Part shown: in pieces, positions 9,711 through 19,600 of the stretch | Layout of the letters: every line of letters begins with the position of its first letter | Position numbering within the stretch: the stretch's first letter is position 1 | Assembly (NCBI RefSeq): GCF_009712605.1 | Contig: NZ_WASO01000001.1 | Span: 558,001-622,000, forward strand | Source of the DNA: Paludibacter sp. | Lineage (GTDB): Bacteria > Bacteroidota > Bacteroidia > Bacteroidales > Paludibacteraceae | Length of the DNA stretch: 64,000 bases | Direction: 5' to 3' | Program-made: the position numbers and the translations under genes | The notes under the pieces: generated by a model | Seen by the model: the letters and a program-made list of their open reading frames with translations, nothing else | Told to the model about the DNA's origin: nothing | Database searches by the model: none

Positions 9711-9718
9711 CAAAGGTA
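9711..9718 (-). promoter_or_regulatory. korA: Probable korA promoter -7 box
   Basis: TACCTTTG on the minus strand, about 80 bp ahead of the korA ATG. No good TTTG is found at the expected -33 spacing, so the assignment rests on the -7 box alone. Confidence 0.4.
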
Positions 9719-9815
9719 CAAACTATATTGATATTCGATGTTTTTTGGGTATTTTTATTTCAAAAAGATACACATTTTAATCGCATTTATTATTTGTTAC
9801 AATACGTTAATATTG

Positions 9816-9846
9816 GATGGTGGCGCCACAGACAGCAACCACCATC
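9816..9846. terminator. Hairpin just downstream of gltA
   Basis: GATGGTGG (9816-9823) pairs perfectly with CCACCATC (9839-9846), nine bases past the gltA stop. On the minus strand no U-run follows, so it may be an mRNA 3'-end stabiliser rather than a true intrinsic terminator; on the plus strand a CTTTTT tract does follow. Confidence 0.4.
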
Positions 9847-9854
9847 TTTTTAGC

Positions 9855-11219
9855 TTATTTTCGGCTTCGTTGTTCCAGCTCTACGTAATCTTTCCGATCT
9901 GCTACGTTTTTATAAGCCGGACGGATAATTCGCTTGCTATCAAAGTTTAGCTCTTCAATCCGGTGTGCCATCCAACCGGCAATACGTGCCATGGCAAAGA
10001 TCGGAGTAAAGACTTCTTTCGGCAGACCAATCATTTCGTAAACAAATCCGGAGTAAAAGTCAACGTTGGCACAAACGCGCTTGTTAACGTTGTTTCCTTT
10101 GAACTCCATAAAGGTTTCCACGCCCAGCTTTTCGATCAGCTCGAGGAATGCAAATTCATCTTCGCGCCCTTTTTCTTTTGCCAAATCGCGGGCCATCACT
10201 TTCAAAATTTCAGCACGCGGATCGGAAATGGTATAAACGGCATGGCCGATACCGTAAATGAGACCGGTACGGTTATAGGCTTCTTTGCGGAGCATCTTCA
10301 AAAGATATTCTTTGATTTCGGTTTCGTTACTCCAGTCGGAAATGGCCTCTTTCAGGTGGTTGAACATATCAATAACCTTGAGGTTGGCCCCCCCGTGCAA
10401 TGGTCCTTTCAACGATCCGATGGCCGCAGTTACTGACGAATAGGTGTCGGTTCCCGACGAACTGGTAACACGGATGGTGAAGGTCGAGTTGTTACCTCCG
10501 CCGTGATCGGCATGAAGTACCAGTGCCATGTCCAGAATGCGGGCATCCAATTCTGTGTAATTATCCGGCCCTTTGAGCATATATAGAAAATTCTCTGCAA
10601 TCGAGAGGTTGTCCTTAGGGTGACGAATTGCCATAGTTCTTCCCTGGTAGGTGTGGCGCATGCTGTGGTACGCATAAGCGATAATGGTCGGGAATTTGGC
10701 AATAAGCGACACTGCCTGTTTCATCAGGTTCTCGCGCGACGTGTTGTCTGCATCTTCGTCGAAGGTGTACATAATCATGACGGAACGAGCCAGAATATTC
10801 ATGATATCGTGTCCCTGCAATTGCAGAATGCTGAACTTCGACATGTCTTCGATACGGCGTTGCTCAGAAATCAGTTCGTTGAAAGACTCCAGTTCTTCTT
10901 TGGACGGTAAATAGCCTGCCAACAGAAGGAATACAGTTTCTTCGAAACCAAAACGGTGGGTTTTTTGTAACGATTCGGCGATGTCTTCCACGTCAATGCC
11001 GCGGTAGATCAATTTGCCGGGAATGGCTTTCAGCGGTCCGCCTTCCTGTCGTTCGTAACCCACAACATCGCCGATGGTGGTCAATCCGACCAATACTCCG
11101 GAGTGGTCTTCGTTACGCAGACCACGCTTTACATTATATTTGATAAAAAGCTCGTTGTCGATGTGACTTGTAACTTTAATAGAATCAGTCAGCTTTTTAA
11201 TGATGTCATCTGTACTCAT
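9855..11219 (-). CDS. gltA: Citrate synthase
   Basis: 454 residues. Active-site regions are all present: LHADHGGGNNSTFT and LKGPLHGGANLKV (oxaloacetate/CoA-binding His), GIGHAVYTISDPRAEILK (catalytic His) and NVDFYSGFVYEMIGLP (catalytic Asp). The N-terminus is longer than in short type I enzymes and contains RGIDVEDIAE, typical of the Bacteroidota form. It condenses oxaloacetate with acetyl-CoA. Gene order on the minus strand is acn-icd-gltA, the three steps from citrate formation to 2-oxoglutarate, with intergenic gaps of about 110-130 bp. Redox or NADH regulation cannot be judged from this sequence. Confidence 0.96.
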   Translation of the reverse strand: MSTDDIIKKLTDSIKVTSHIDNELFIKYNVKRGLRNEDHSGVLVGLTTIGDVVGYERQEGGPLKAIPGKLIYRGIDVEDIAESLQKTHRFGFEETVFLLLAGYLPSKEELESFNELISEQRRIEDMSKFSILQLQGHDIMNILARSVMIMYTFDEDADNTSRENLMKQAVSLIAKFPTIIAYAYHSMRHTYQGRTMAIRHPKDNLSIAENFLYMLKGPDNYTELDARILDMALVLHADHGGGNNSTFTIRVTSSSGTDTYSSVTAAIGSLKGPLHGGANLKVIDMFNHLKEAISDWSNETEIKEYLLKMLRKEAYNRTGLIYGIGHAVYTISDPRAEILKVMARDLAKEKGREDEFAFLELIEKLGVETFMEFKGNNVNKRVCANVDFYSGFVYEMIGLPKEVFTPIFAMARIAGWMAHRIEELNFDSKRIIRPAYKNVADRKDYVELEQRSRK

Positions 11220-11350
11220 AACCTTTCATGTTATAAAATTAATACTACAGGTTCTTTCTCTCGTCAGACGCGGGTAATTTCACTCCGGTCTGTTGCTTTG
11301 TTAAAATGTGGGGATGCCACAAGATATTTTAGTGTACCAGAATTTTCGAT

Positions 11351-12607
11351 TTATAACAAACTGATCAGCGCATCCGCATATTCGCTTGTCGAAAGCAGGG
11401 TGGCATTCTCCGTTTGAGAATAGAGATCTGCCGTCATCTTCCGTTCGGCCATCAGTTTTTCAAGAGCATTTTCGATCAATGTCGAAGCTTCGTTCCATCC
11501 CAGATAGTCGAGCATCATTACACCCGATAAGAGTAGCGACGAAGGATTTGCTTTGCCCGTACCGGCAATATCAGGAGCGGTGCCGTGAGTTGCCTCAAAG
11601 ATAGCATGACCTGAATTATAATTGATGTTTGCTCCCGGAGCTATCCCGATTCCACCCACGCAGGCAGCCAGCTGGTCGGAAACGTAGTCGCCATTCAGAT
11701 TCATGGTGGCAATTACCGAGTGTTCCTCCGGATGCAGTAACGATTCTTGCAGGAACGCGTCGCAAATCACATCTTTCACAATGATCTTGCCTTCTTTGAC
11801 GGCATGCTTATAAACCGCATCTGCAGCCTCTTTCCCTTCGCTTTTCTTTATTTGCAGGTATTCGGCCATCGTGAACACTTTATCTCCAAATTCGGCTTCT
11901 GCCAGTTTGTAGCCCCAGTTTTTAAAGGCTCCTTCGGTGAATTTCATGATATTGCCTTTGTGAACCAGTGTTACAGAAGGCAATTTGCGGTCGACGGCAA
12001 ACTGAATAGCGGCACGAACCAGACGTTCAGAGCCTTCTTTCGAGACAGGTTTTACCCCAAAAGAAGATGTTTCAGGAAAGCGGACTTTCTTCACGCCCAT
12101 CTCTTCGATCAGAAATTTCTTAAACTTCTCACAGTTGGCATCGCCGGTCATGTATTCGATACCGGCATAAATATCTTCGGTGTTTTCGCGGAAGATAAAC
12201 ATGTTGACCTTTTCCGGGTGAATCACCGGAGAGGGAACGCCCTTGAACCAGCGCACCGGACGCAGACAGACGAACAGATCAAGTGTCTGGCGCAGCGCCA
12301 CGTTCAACGAACGGATGCCTTCACCAATCGGGGTGGTCAGCGGGCCTTTGATGCCGATGAGGTACTCCTGAAAGGCAGTCAGGGTTTCGTCGGGCAACCA
12401 GGAGCCGGTTTGCTCGAATGCTTTGCCACCAGCCAACACTTCTTTCCATTCGATGGAGCGTTTGCCGTTATAGGCTTTCGTTACAGCAGCATTGATTACC
12501 TTTTGAGCAGCCCCGGTTATTTCGGGGCCAATACCATCGCCTTCAATAAACGGGATGGTAACTATATCGGGTACGGTCAGTTGACCGTTTGTACAAGAAA
12601 TTTTCAT
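11351..12607 (-). CDS. icd: NADP-type isocitrate dehydrogenase
   Basis: 418 residues, the normal length of the homodimeric bacterial enzyme. [14 protein letters not shown] lies near the N-terminus; [21 protein letters not shown] and [14 protein letters not shown] form the substrate region with the regulatory-loop serine context; [39 protein letters not shown] and [13 protein letters not shown] complete the active and cofactor sites. It oxidatively decarboxylates isocitrate to 2-oxoglutarate with NADP+. It lies between acn and gltA. Its NADPH product could supply the glutamate synthase encoded upstream. Confidence 0.95.
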   Translation of the reverse strand: MKISCTNGQLTVPDIVTIPFIEGDGIGPEITGAAQKVINAAVTKAYNGKRSIEWKEVLAGGKAFEQTGSWLPDETLTAFQEYLIGIKGPLTTPIGEGIRSLNVALRQTLDLFVCLRPVRWFKGVPSPVIHPEKVNMFIFRENTEDIYAGIEYMTGDANCEKFKKFLIEEMGVKKVRFPETSSFGVKPVSKEGSERLVRAAIQFAVDRKLPSVTLVHKGNIMKFTEGAFKNWGYKLAEAEFGDKVFTMAEYLQIKKSEGKEAADAVYKHAVKEGKIIVKDVICDAFLQESLLHPEEHSVIATMNLNGDYVSDQLAACVGGIGIAPGANINYNSGHAIFEATHGTAPDIAGTGKANPSSLLLSGVMMLDYLGWNEASTLIENALEKLMAERKMTADLYSQTENATLLSTSEYADALISLL

Positions 12608-12691
12608 TTACAATTTATTCATTTACGATTTACGATTCTGAAACTGCCGGAATTAAGAAAGTTATGGAAATGAGAAAAGTTACAACCAATT

Positions 12692-12730
12692 CATTCTCAA
12701 ATTCCCAAATTTTCACATCCTCAAATCTTC
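12692..12730. repeat. Degenerate CAAATT-type intergenic repeat
   Basis: A run of TTCTCAAATTCCCAAATTTTCACATCCTCAAATC-type sequence, overlapping the very end of acn. Closely similar strings occur at 28643-28677 (and inverted at 28578-28601) and at 54231-54265, each time between genes. Confidence 0.6.
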
Positions 12731-14973
12731 ATCATATTCAGCGCACAACCCGCCTTAAACCATTCGATTTGTTCTGTGTTGTAAGTGTGGTTGGCGGCAA
12801 AGCTTTCCTCGCTTCCGTCTGCATGATGCAATTTTATCGTCAAAGGCTTGCCCGGAGCAAATTCGGTCAGGCCGAGAATGTCGATCGTATCGTTTTCTTT
12901 CACTTTGTCGTAATCGGAAGCATTGGCAAATGTCAACGCCAGCAACCCCTGTTTTTTCAGGTTTGTTTCGTGGATGCGGGCAAACGATTTGCTAAGGATC
13001 GCCTTTACTCCAAGGAAACGGGGCTCCATGGCTGCATGTTCGCGTGAAGAACCTTCCCCGTAGTTCTCTTCGGCAACTACAATCGACGAAATGCCTTGGC
13101 TTTTCAACGTTTTTGCTACTTGCGACACTTTCCCGTACGAACCGTCAAGCGGATTGAGTACTTCGTTGGTTTTTTCGTTAAAGGCGTTGACGGCCCCCAT
13201 CAGCAGGTTGTCCGAGATGTTTTCAAGGTGACCGCGGAAACGTAACCATTCGCCTGCCATCGAAATATGGTCGGTGGTGCATTTACCCTGCGTCTTTATC
13301 AGAAGAGCCAATCCTTTGTAATCATTGCCGTCCCAGGGCGCAAACGGTTGCAATTTTTGCAGGCGTTGCGAATCGGGAGCAATTTTGACTTCGATAGACG
13401 AACCATCGGCAGAAGGTTTCAAACAACCTGATTCAGCCTGGGCAAATCCCTCTAAAGGTAGCTCGTCACCAACAGGTTCCTGCAATTTGATTGCTTTTCC
13501 TTCTTTGTTGGTGATGGTGTCGGTCAACGGGTTGAATGTCAGTCGGCCGGCCAATGTCAATGCAGTAACCAGATTCGGCGATGTCACAAAGTGATAGGTG
13601 TTCGGGTTGCCATCGGCACGTTTCGCAAAGTTGCGGTTGAACGACGAAACGATAGAGTTCAGCGCCTGAGGATCGTCGGTCTGACGTTTCCATTGCCCGA
13701 TACAGGGGCCGCAGGCGTTGGCCATGATTAGTCCGCCAAACTGTTCGAACGGAGCCAGCAAACCATCCCGCTCAGCCGTGGCGCGCACTTTCTCCGAACC
13801 CGGCGAAAGAATGAATTTCGCTTTCGTTTCTATGTTGTTTTCGTTGGCCTGACGGGCAATCGATGCCGCTTTGGCCAAATCTTCGTACGATGAGTTGGTG
13901 CAGGAGCCGATCAGTCCGACTTCCACCGTTTCGGGATAATTTTTTTCCTTGACGATCTTCACGAATTCGGAAATCGGATGGGCTGCATCGGGAGTGAACG
14001 GACCGTTGATATACGGCTCCAGTTCGTCGAGATTGATCTCGATTACCCGGTCGTAATATTGTTCGGGAGCAGCAATAGCTTCTGCGTCGGCCTGCAAATC
14101 GACAGCTACAGCAGCAGCTTGCTCGGCAATATCGGCGCGTCCGGTAGCTTTCAGATAATAGGCTGTCTTTTCGTCGAACGGGAAGATAGAAGTGGTGGCA
14201 CCCACTTCGGCTCCCATGTTGCAAATGGTGGCTTTGCCGGTTGCCGACAGAGAGGAAAGGCCTTCGCCGAAATATTCTATAATGGCATTGGTTCCTCCTT
14301 TTACGGTAAGGATACCGGCCAGTTTCAGAATTACATCCTTGGGTGAAGTCCAGCCATTCATGCGACCGGTGAGTTTTACCCCGATAAGTTTCGGCATCTT
14401 CAGTTCCCAGGGCATGCCCACCATCACATCGACAGCGTCGGCACCACCTACGCCGATGGCAATCATGCTCAATCCGCCGGCGTTGGGCGTGTGCGAATCG
14501 GTACCCACCATCATTCCACCAGGGAATGCATAATTTTCGAGTACTACCTGATGAATAATACCGGCACCGGGCTTCCAGAAGTCGATGCCGTATTTTTGGG
14601 AAACGGAGAGTAAGAAATCGTATACCTCTTTGTTGGTAATATTGGCCGAATGAAGGTCGTCGGAAGCTCCTACTTTGGCAGTAACCAGGTGGTCGCAATG
14701 CACTGATGAAGGAACGGCCGTCTTGCTTTTGCCGGCATTCATAAACTGGAGCAATGCCATTTGAGCCGTTGCGTCCTGCATGGCTACCCGATCGGGAGCA
14801 AAATAAGCATAATCTGAACCTCTTTCATAAGATTTGAGTTCTTTTGAGTCAAAGAGGTGAACGTATAATATTTTTTCGGCCAATGTTAAAGGACGGTTCA
14901 GGTGTGAACGTACTTCGGTAAGCCGTTTTTGATATTCGGAATAAAAAGTGTTGGGTAGAATGTTGTTTTGCAT
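12721..14973 (-). CDS. acn: Aconitate hydratase
   Basis: 750 residues, of the mitochondrial-like aconitase group usual in Bacteroidota. [12 protein letters not shown] and [14 protein letters not shown] define the N-terminal domains; the 4Fe-4S ligands are the Cys of [12 protein letters not shown] and the two Cys of [11 protein letters not shown]; the C-terminal swivel domain has [24 protein letters not shown], with the substrate-binding Ser/Arg. It isomerises citrate to isocitrate via cis-aconitate. It is encoded directly before icd. The leader between gltD and acn contains two perfect or near-perfect hairpins that may punctuate the transcript. Confidence 0.95.
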   Translation of the reverse strand: MQNNILPNTFYSEYQKRLTEVRSHLNRPLTLAEKILYVHLFDSKELKSYERGSDYAYFAPDRVAMQDATAQMALLQFMNAGKSKTAVPSSVHCDHLVTAKVGASDDLHSANITNKEVYDFLLSVSQKYGIDFWKPGAGIIHQVVLENYAFPGGMMVGTDSHTPNAGGLSMIAIGVGGADAVDVMVGMPWELKMPKLIGVKLTGRMNGWTSPKDVILKLAGILTVKGGTNAIIEYFGEGLSSLSATGKATICNMGAEVGATTSIFPFDEKTAYYLKATGRADIAEQAAAVAVDLQADAEAIAAPEQYYDRVIEINLDELEPYINGPFTPDAAHPISEFVKIVKEKNYPETVEVGLIGSCTNSSYEDLAKAASIARQANENNIETKAKFILSPGSEKVRATAERDGLLAPFEQFGGLIMANACGPCIGQWKRQTDDPQALNSIVSSFNRNFAKRADGNPNTYHFVTSPNLVTALTLAGRLTFNPLTDTITNKEGKAIKLQEPVGDELPLEGFAQAESGCLKPSADGSSIEVKIAPDSQRLQKLQPFAPWDGNDYKGLALLIKTQGKCTTDHISMAGEWLRFRGHLENISDNLLMGAVNAFNEKTNEVLNPLDGSYGKVSQVAKTLKSQGISSIVVAEENYGEGSSREHAAMEPRFLGVKAILSKSFARIHETNLKKQGLLALTFANASDYDKVKENDTIDILGLTEFAPGKPLTIKLHHADGSEESFAANHTYNTEQIEWFKAGCALNMMKI

Positions 14974-15040
14974 AAGCGGTAGGTTTTAGTTCCGGAAGGG
15001 CTCCGGACGGCAGAAAACACACTCTGATACAGAAAGTAGC

Positions 15041-15136
15041 TTTATATGAGCCGGTCGGGACGACCGGGAGAACTCATATAAATGGTAAGCAGGTATCAGG
15101 AACCACCTTCTACTGATAACCTGGTATCTGCTTACC
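15041..15136. repeat. Two consecutive palindromes between gltD and acn
   Basis: First palindrome: TTTATATGAG (15041-15050) pairs with CTCATATAAA (15073-15082), enclosing CCGGTCG/CGACCGG (15051-15057 and 15061-15067). Second: a 17 bp arm (15084-15100) pairs with 15120-15136, with only two wobble or mismatched positions. Together they fill the gltD-acn gap on the minus strand. No U-run follows, so these look more like a palindromic repeat element or RNA processing/stability hairpins than terminators. Confidence 0.6.
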
Positions 15137-15160
15137 GAAATATGCTGAGAGGGAAGTAAA

Positions 15161-16579
15161 TCAAGCCTTCAAGAATTCGTCGATACTTTCGGCAGTGTCA
15201 CGACCCGAAGCGATGGCACGTACGACCAGAGATGCGCCCAGAGCGGCATCACCGGAAGCAAACACTTTGTTTATTGATGTTTGGTGTGAACCGTCAACCG
15301 CAACATTTTTGCGTTCGTTCAGTTCTACGCCTAATTCCTGCAACAAGCCTTCGTAGAGCGGATGAACAAATCCCATTGAAAGGAATACCAAATCAGCTTT
15401 GATGGTGTCGACTTTTCCGGTACGTTTCAAATTCATACGACCGTTTTCGTCTTTTGTCCATTCTACTTCTTCTACTTCAACGCCGGTTACCTGTCCGTTT
15501 TCGCTGAGGAAACGCAGTGTGTCAAGGTTCCAGCGACGTTCGCAACCTTCCATGTGCGACGATGATGTTTTCAAAACCATCGGGTAGAGAGGCCACGGTG
15601 TTTCAGGATTTGAACCAACCGGAGGTTTGGGCATAATTTCGATCTGTGTGATCTTTTCTGCTTTTTGACGAACAGATGTTCCAACACAGTCAGATCCTGT
15701 ATCGCCACCACCGATTACCAGTACATGTTTACCTTTGGCGTTGATTCTTTCTGCATCTGGAATCTGTACTCCGGCAATGACACGGTTTTGTTGTTGTAAG
15801 AATTCAAGAGCAAAATAAATTCCTTTGGATTCGCGTCCCGGAACTTTCAGGTCACGCGGAACTCCGGCTCCGATTGCTACACAAACAGCATCGTATTCTT
15901 TCAGAATTTCTTTTGTGGTAACGTCAACTCCAATGTTGACAGATGTCTTAAATTCAATACCTTCTGTTTTCATCAGGTCGATACGACGATCGATTACAGA
16001 TTTGTGCAGTTTGAAATCAGGAATACCAAGGCGGAGAAGACCTCCGATGGTTTCGTCTTTTTCAAATACGGTTACGGTATGTCCTTTGCGGTTGAGGCGG
16101 TTAGCGCAAGCCAAACCGGCAGGGCCTGATCCGATTACCGCAATTTTCTTTCCTGTGCGTTGTTTCGGAATGATAGGATTGATTAACCCTTCGATAAATA
16201 CTCTTTCCGCAACAGCAGCTTCGTTTTCACGAATGGTGACAGGCTGTTCATGCAACTTCAAAACGCATGATTTTTCGCATGGAGCAGGACAAATACGACC
16301 TGTGAATTCCGGAAAATCATTGGTAGAAGTCAGTACTTTATATGATTGTAACCATTTTCCTTTATAGGCAAGATCCTGCCATTCAGGCTGCTTGTTACCC
16401 AGCGGACAAGCCCAGTGGCAGAAGGGCACGCCGCAATCCATACAGCGTGATGCCTGTAACTTGCGATCTTCAATGTTGAGAGTTTGTTCAACTTCGGAAA
16501 AATCGCATACCCGTTCGTCAACAGGCCGGTAGCCGGCCTCTTTACGATCGATACTCATGAAAGCTTTTGGGTTTCCCAT
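15161..16579 (-). CDS. gltD: Glutamate synthase, small (beta) subunit
   Basis: 472 residues. The N-terminal Fe-S domain has ASRCMDCGVPFCHWACPLGN, supplying cysteines for two 4Fe-4S clusters; IGSGPAGLACANRL is the FAD-binding Rossmann motif (near residue 150) and VIGGGDTGSDCVG the NAD(P)H-binding one (near residue 290); the C-terminus has FASGDAALGASLVVRAIASGRDTA. The subunit passes electrons from NADPH to the large subunit, completing GOGAT. The gene follows gltB after 95 bp on the minus strand and precedes the acn-icd-gltA set. Confidence 0.96.
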   Translation of the reverse strand: MGNPKAFMSIDRKEAGYRPVDERVCDFSEVEQTLNIEDRKLQASRCMDCGVPFCHWACPLGNKQPEWQDLAYKGKWLQSYKVLTSTNDFPEFTGRICPAPCEKSCVLKLHEQPVTIRENEAAVAERVFIEGLINPIIPKQRTGKKIAVIGSGPAGLACANRLNRKGHTVTVFEKDETIGGLLRLGIPDFKLHKSVIDRRIDLMKTEGIEFKTSVNIGVDVTTKEILKEYDAVCVAIGAGVPRDLKVPGRESKGIYFALEFLQQQNRVIAGVQIPDAERINAKGKHVLVIGGGDTGSDCVGTSVRQKAEKITQIEIMPKPPVGSNPETPWPLYPMVLKTSSSHMEGCERRWNLDTLRFLSENGQVTGVEVEEVEWTKDENGRMNLKRTGKVDTIKADLVFLSMGFVHPLYEGLLQELGVELNERKNVAVDGSHQTSINKVFASGDAALGASLVVRAIASGRDTAESIDEFLKA

Positions 16580-16674
16580 TATCTTATTTTCAATTTACTA
16601 TTTACAATTTCTTTTTTCCGTCTGACATCAGAGAAGAAACGATTTTGTCGTCTCTCCTCCTTTTACTCAAACCA

Positions 16675-19600
16675 TTAATAATCACGTTCTACACTTGCAA
16701 TCTTAGCTTCAAGCGCCGCAAGACGTTGTGCATGAAGAACTTTTTTGTATTCGATAGGCATTACCTTGATGAACTGATCAACGTAGTTGTCCCAGTCGGC
16801 AAGCATTTCTTTTGCAACAACACTGCCTGTATAGCGGGCATGTGCTTCGATGAGATCGTATAGTTCTTTGTTGTCAACAGCTTCTTCCACCAACGACAGT
16901 TCTACCATTTCCATGTTACAGAAGTAGTCGAAATTGCCGTCTTTGTTCCAAACGTAAGCGATACCGCCACTCATACCGGCTGCAAAGTTACGTCCTACTG
17001 TTCCAAGAACTACGGTACGGCCACCGGTCATATATTCACAGCAGTGGTCTCCGGCACCTTCAACAACGGCGATAGCTCCACTGTTTCTTACGCAGAAACG
17101 TTCGCCTACCTGACCGCTGATATACACTTCGCCGGTAGTAGCGCCATAAAGCAACGTGTTACCTGCGATAATGTTTTCGTTCGATTTGAAGGTAGTTCCA
17201 ACAGGAGGAACAACAACAATTCTACCACCCGACAAACCTTTACCAAGGTAGTCGTTCGCATCTCCTTCGAGACGGAAAGTGATGCCCGGAACGAGGAATG
17301 CTCCAAAGCTTTGTCCTGCCGAACCGTTGAAGGTAATGTTGATAGTTCCTTCCGGTAAACCTTCTTCTCCGTTTAATTCAGTAGCTTTCCCAGCCAACAT
17401 GGCACCAACAGCACGGTCAGTATTGTCGATCTTGTAGTTCAATTGAACTGCCATTTTTGATTCCAGAGCCGGTTTACAAGCCTTAATCAATTTAAGGTCA
17501 AGGATTTCGTCTATTTTATGATCTTGTTCTACAGCCTTACGGGTGGCATTTGCTTTTGCTTCTTCGGGGCGATAGAGGATTTTTGATAAATCAATTTTGC
17601 TCAGTTTCGAACTTGCCGGATATTGTTTCGGAACGAGAAGATCGGAACGTCCGATAATGTCGTCCAGTTTGGTGTATCCGAGTTCAGCCAGACATTCACG
17701 AACTTCTTCTGCCAAGAAATTGAAGAAGTTAACGAGATATTCGTAGCGACCTACGAAATGTTTCCGCATTTTTTCGTCCTGTGTGGCAACGCCCATCGGA
17801 CAGGTATTGAGGTGACACTTACGCATCAGTACGCAACCCAAAACAATCAGGGCACTGGTTGCAAAACCATATTCTTCAGCACCGAGTAGAGCCATTGTAA
17901 CAATATCGTGTCCGGTTTTCACCTGACCATCGGATTGTAGTCTTACTTTGCCACGGAGGTTGTTCAGAACTAATACCTGTTGAGTTTCAGCCAAACCTAA
18001 TTCTGCGGGCAGACCGGCATGACGGATGGAACTCATCGGACTTGCACCTGTACCACCTTCGCAACCGCTAATCAGTACCATGTCGGCTTTCGCTTTCACA
18101 ACACCGGCAGCAATTGTGCCAACTCCTGTTTCAGACACCAGTTTTACACTGATGCGAGCTTTAGGATTTACGTTTTTCAGGTCGAAGATGAGCTGAGCCA
18201 AGTCTTCGATTGAATAAATATCGTGGTGAGGCGGAGGTGAAATCAACGAGATGCCAGGGATTGAGTGACGTGTTTTTGCAATCATCTCATCAACTTTGAA
18301 GCCCGGTAACTGACCACCTTCACCCGGTTTTGCACCCTGAGCGATCTTGATCTGAATTTCGTCAGCGTTAACCAGATAGTGGGTTGTTACACCGAAACGT
18401 CCCGAAGCAACCTGTTTGATGGCACTACGTGTAGAAGTACCGTCAGGTCTTGGTTTGTAACGTTCGGGGTCTTCACCACCTTCACCGGTATTACTCTTAC
18501 CACCCACTTTGTTCATTGCCATTGCCATTGCTTCGTGAGCTTCGCGGCTGATAGAGCCGTATGACATAGCACCTGTAACAAAACGTTTGGTGATTTCGCT
18601 TGCCGGTTCAACCAACGAAATGTCGATCGGGTTTCTCTTGAACTCCATCATGTCGCGGAGGAAGATAGGGTGTTCTTTCTCGTTAACGAATTTGGAATAT
18701 TCTTTGAACTTCTTGTAGCTTCCCAAGCGGGTTGCCAACTGAAGTTTTGAAATCGTTTCCGGATTCCAGGCGTGTTGTTCACCGGTAACACGATAAGCGT
18801 AGTTGCCGTAGTTGTCGAGCAAGTCGTTAACCACGTCGCTTTCAAAACCTTTTTTATGAGATTTCAGGATGTCATTGGTAATGTCGCTAAGATCCGCACC
18901 CTCAATTTTAGAAGACATTCCTCTGAAATATTTTTCAAGGAGGTCATTTGAAAGACCGATTGCTTCAAATATTTTGGCACCGTTGTAACTCTTAATCGTA
19001 GAGATACCCATTTTCGACATCACTTTCAGCAAACCTTTGTGGATTGCTTTCAGGAAGTGCTTTTCGGCTGTTGCAAAGTCGAGTTGGATTTCTTTGCGGT
19101 TTACAAGGTCATTCAATACTGCAAATGCCATGTATGGGTTCACGCCGCTTGCTCCGAAACCAACCAACAGTGCAATGTGCATTGTTTCGTAAGCTTCTGC
19201 TGTTTCAACGATCAACGCGATTTGTGCACGTTTACATTTGTCGTTGAGGTAATGGTGTACAGCTGAAAGTGCCAGCAGAGAAGGGATAGGAGCCTTTTCT
19301 GTACTAACGCCACGGTCGCTCAGGATTACATAATTGATACCTTCGTCAACGGCTTGTTCTGCTTGTTTGCAAAGGCTGTCGATAGCTTCTTCCATGCCTT
19401 TGGTGCCGGCAGCGGCATCAAACAACATTGGCAGGCGCTTGGTTGTAAATCCTTTGTATTTCAGGTTGCACAAAATGTCCAGTTCGGTGTTGGTCAATAC
19501 AGGAACCGGGAGGCGAACTACTTTACAGTGTTCTGCCGACGGTTTCAGGATGTTTCCACCGATAGAACCAATATAGTTTGTGGTGGACATAACCAACTCT

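Noticed and set aside
9738-9950. 70-residue plus-strand frame between korA and gltA
   Set aside because: Overlaps the gltA end and a hairpin, with hydrophobic residues from AT-rich DNA and no family resemblance.
13772-14698. 308-residue minus-strand frame inside acn
   Set aside because: Arg/Ser-rich shadow in another frame of the aconitase gene.
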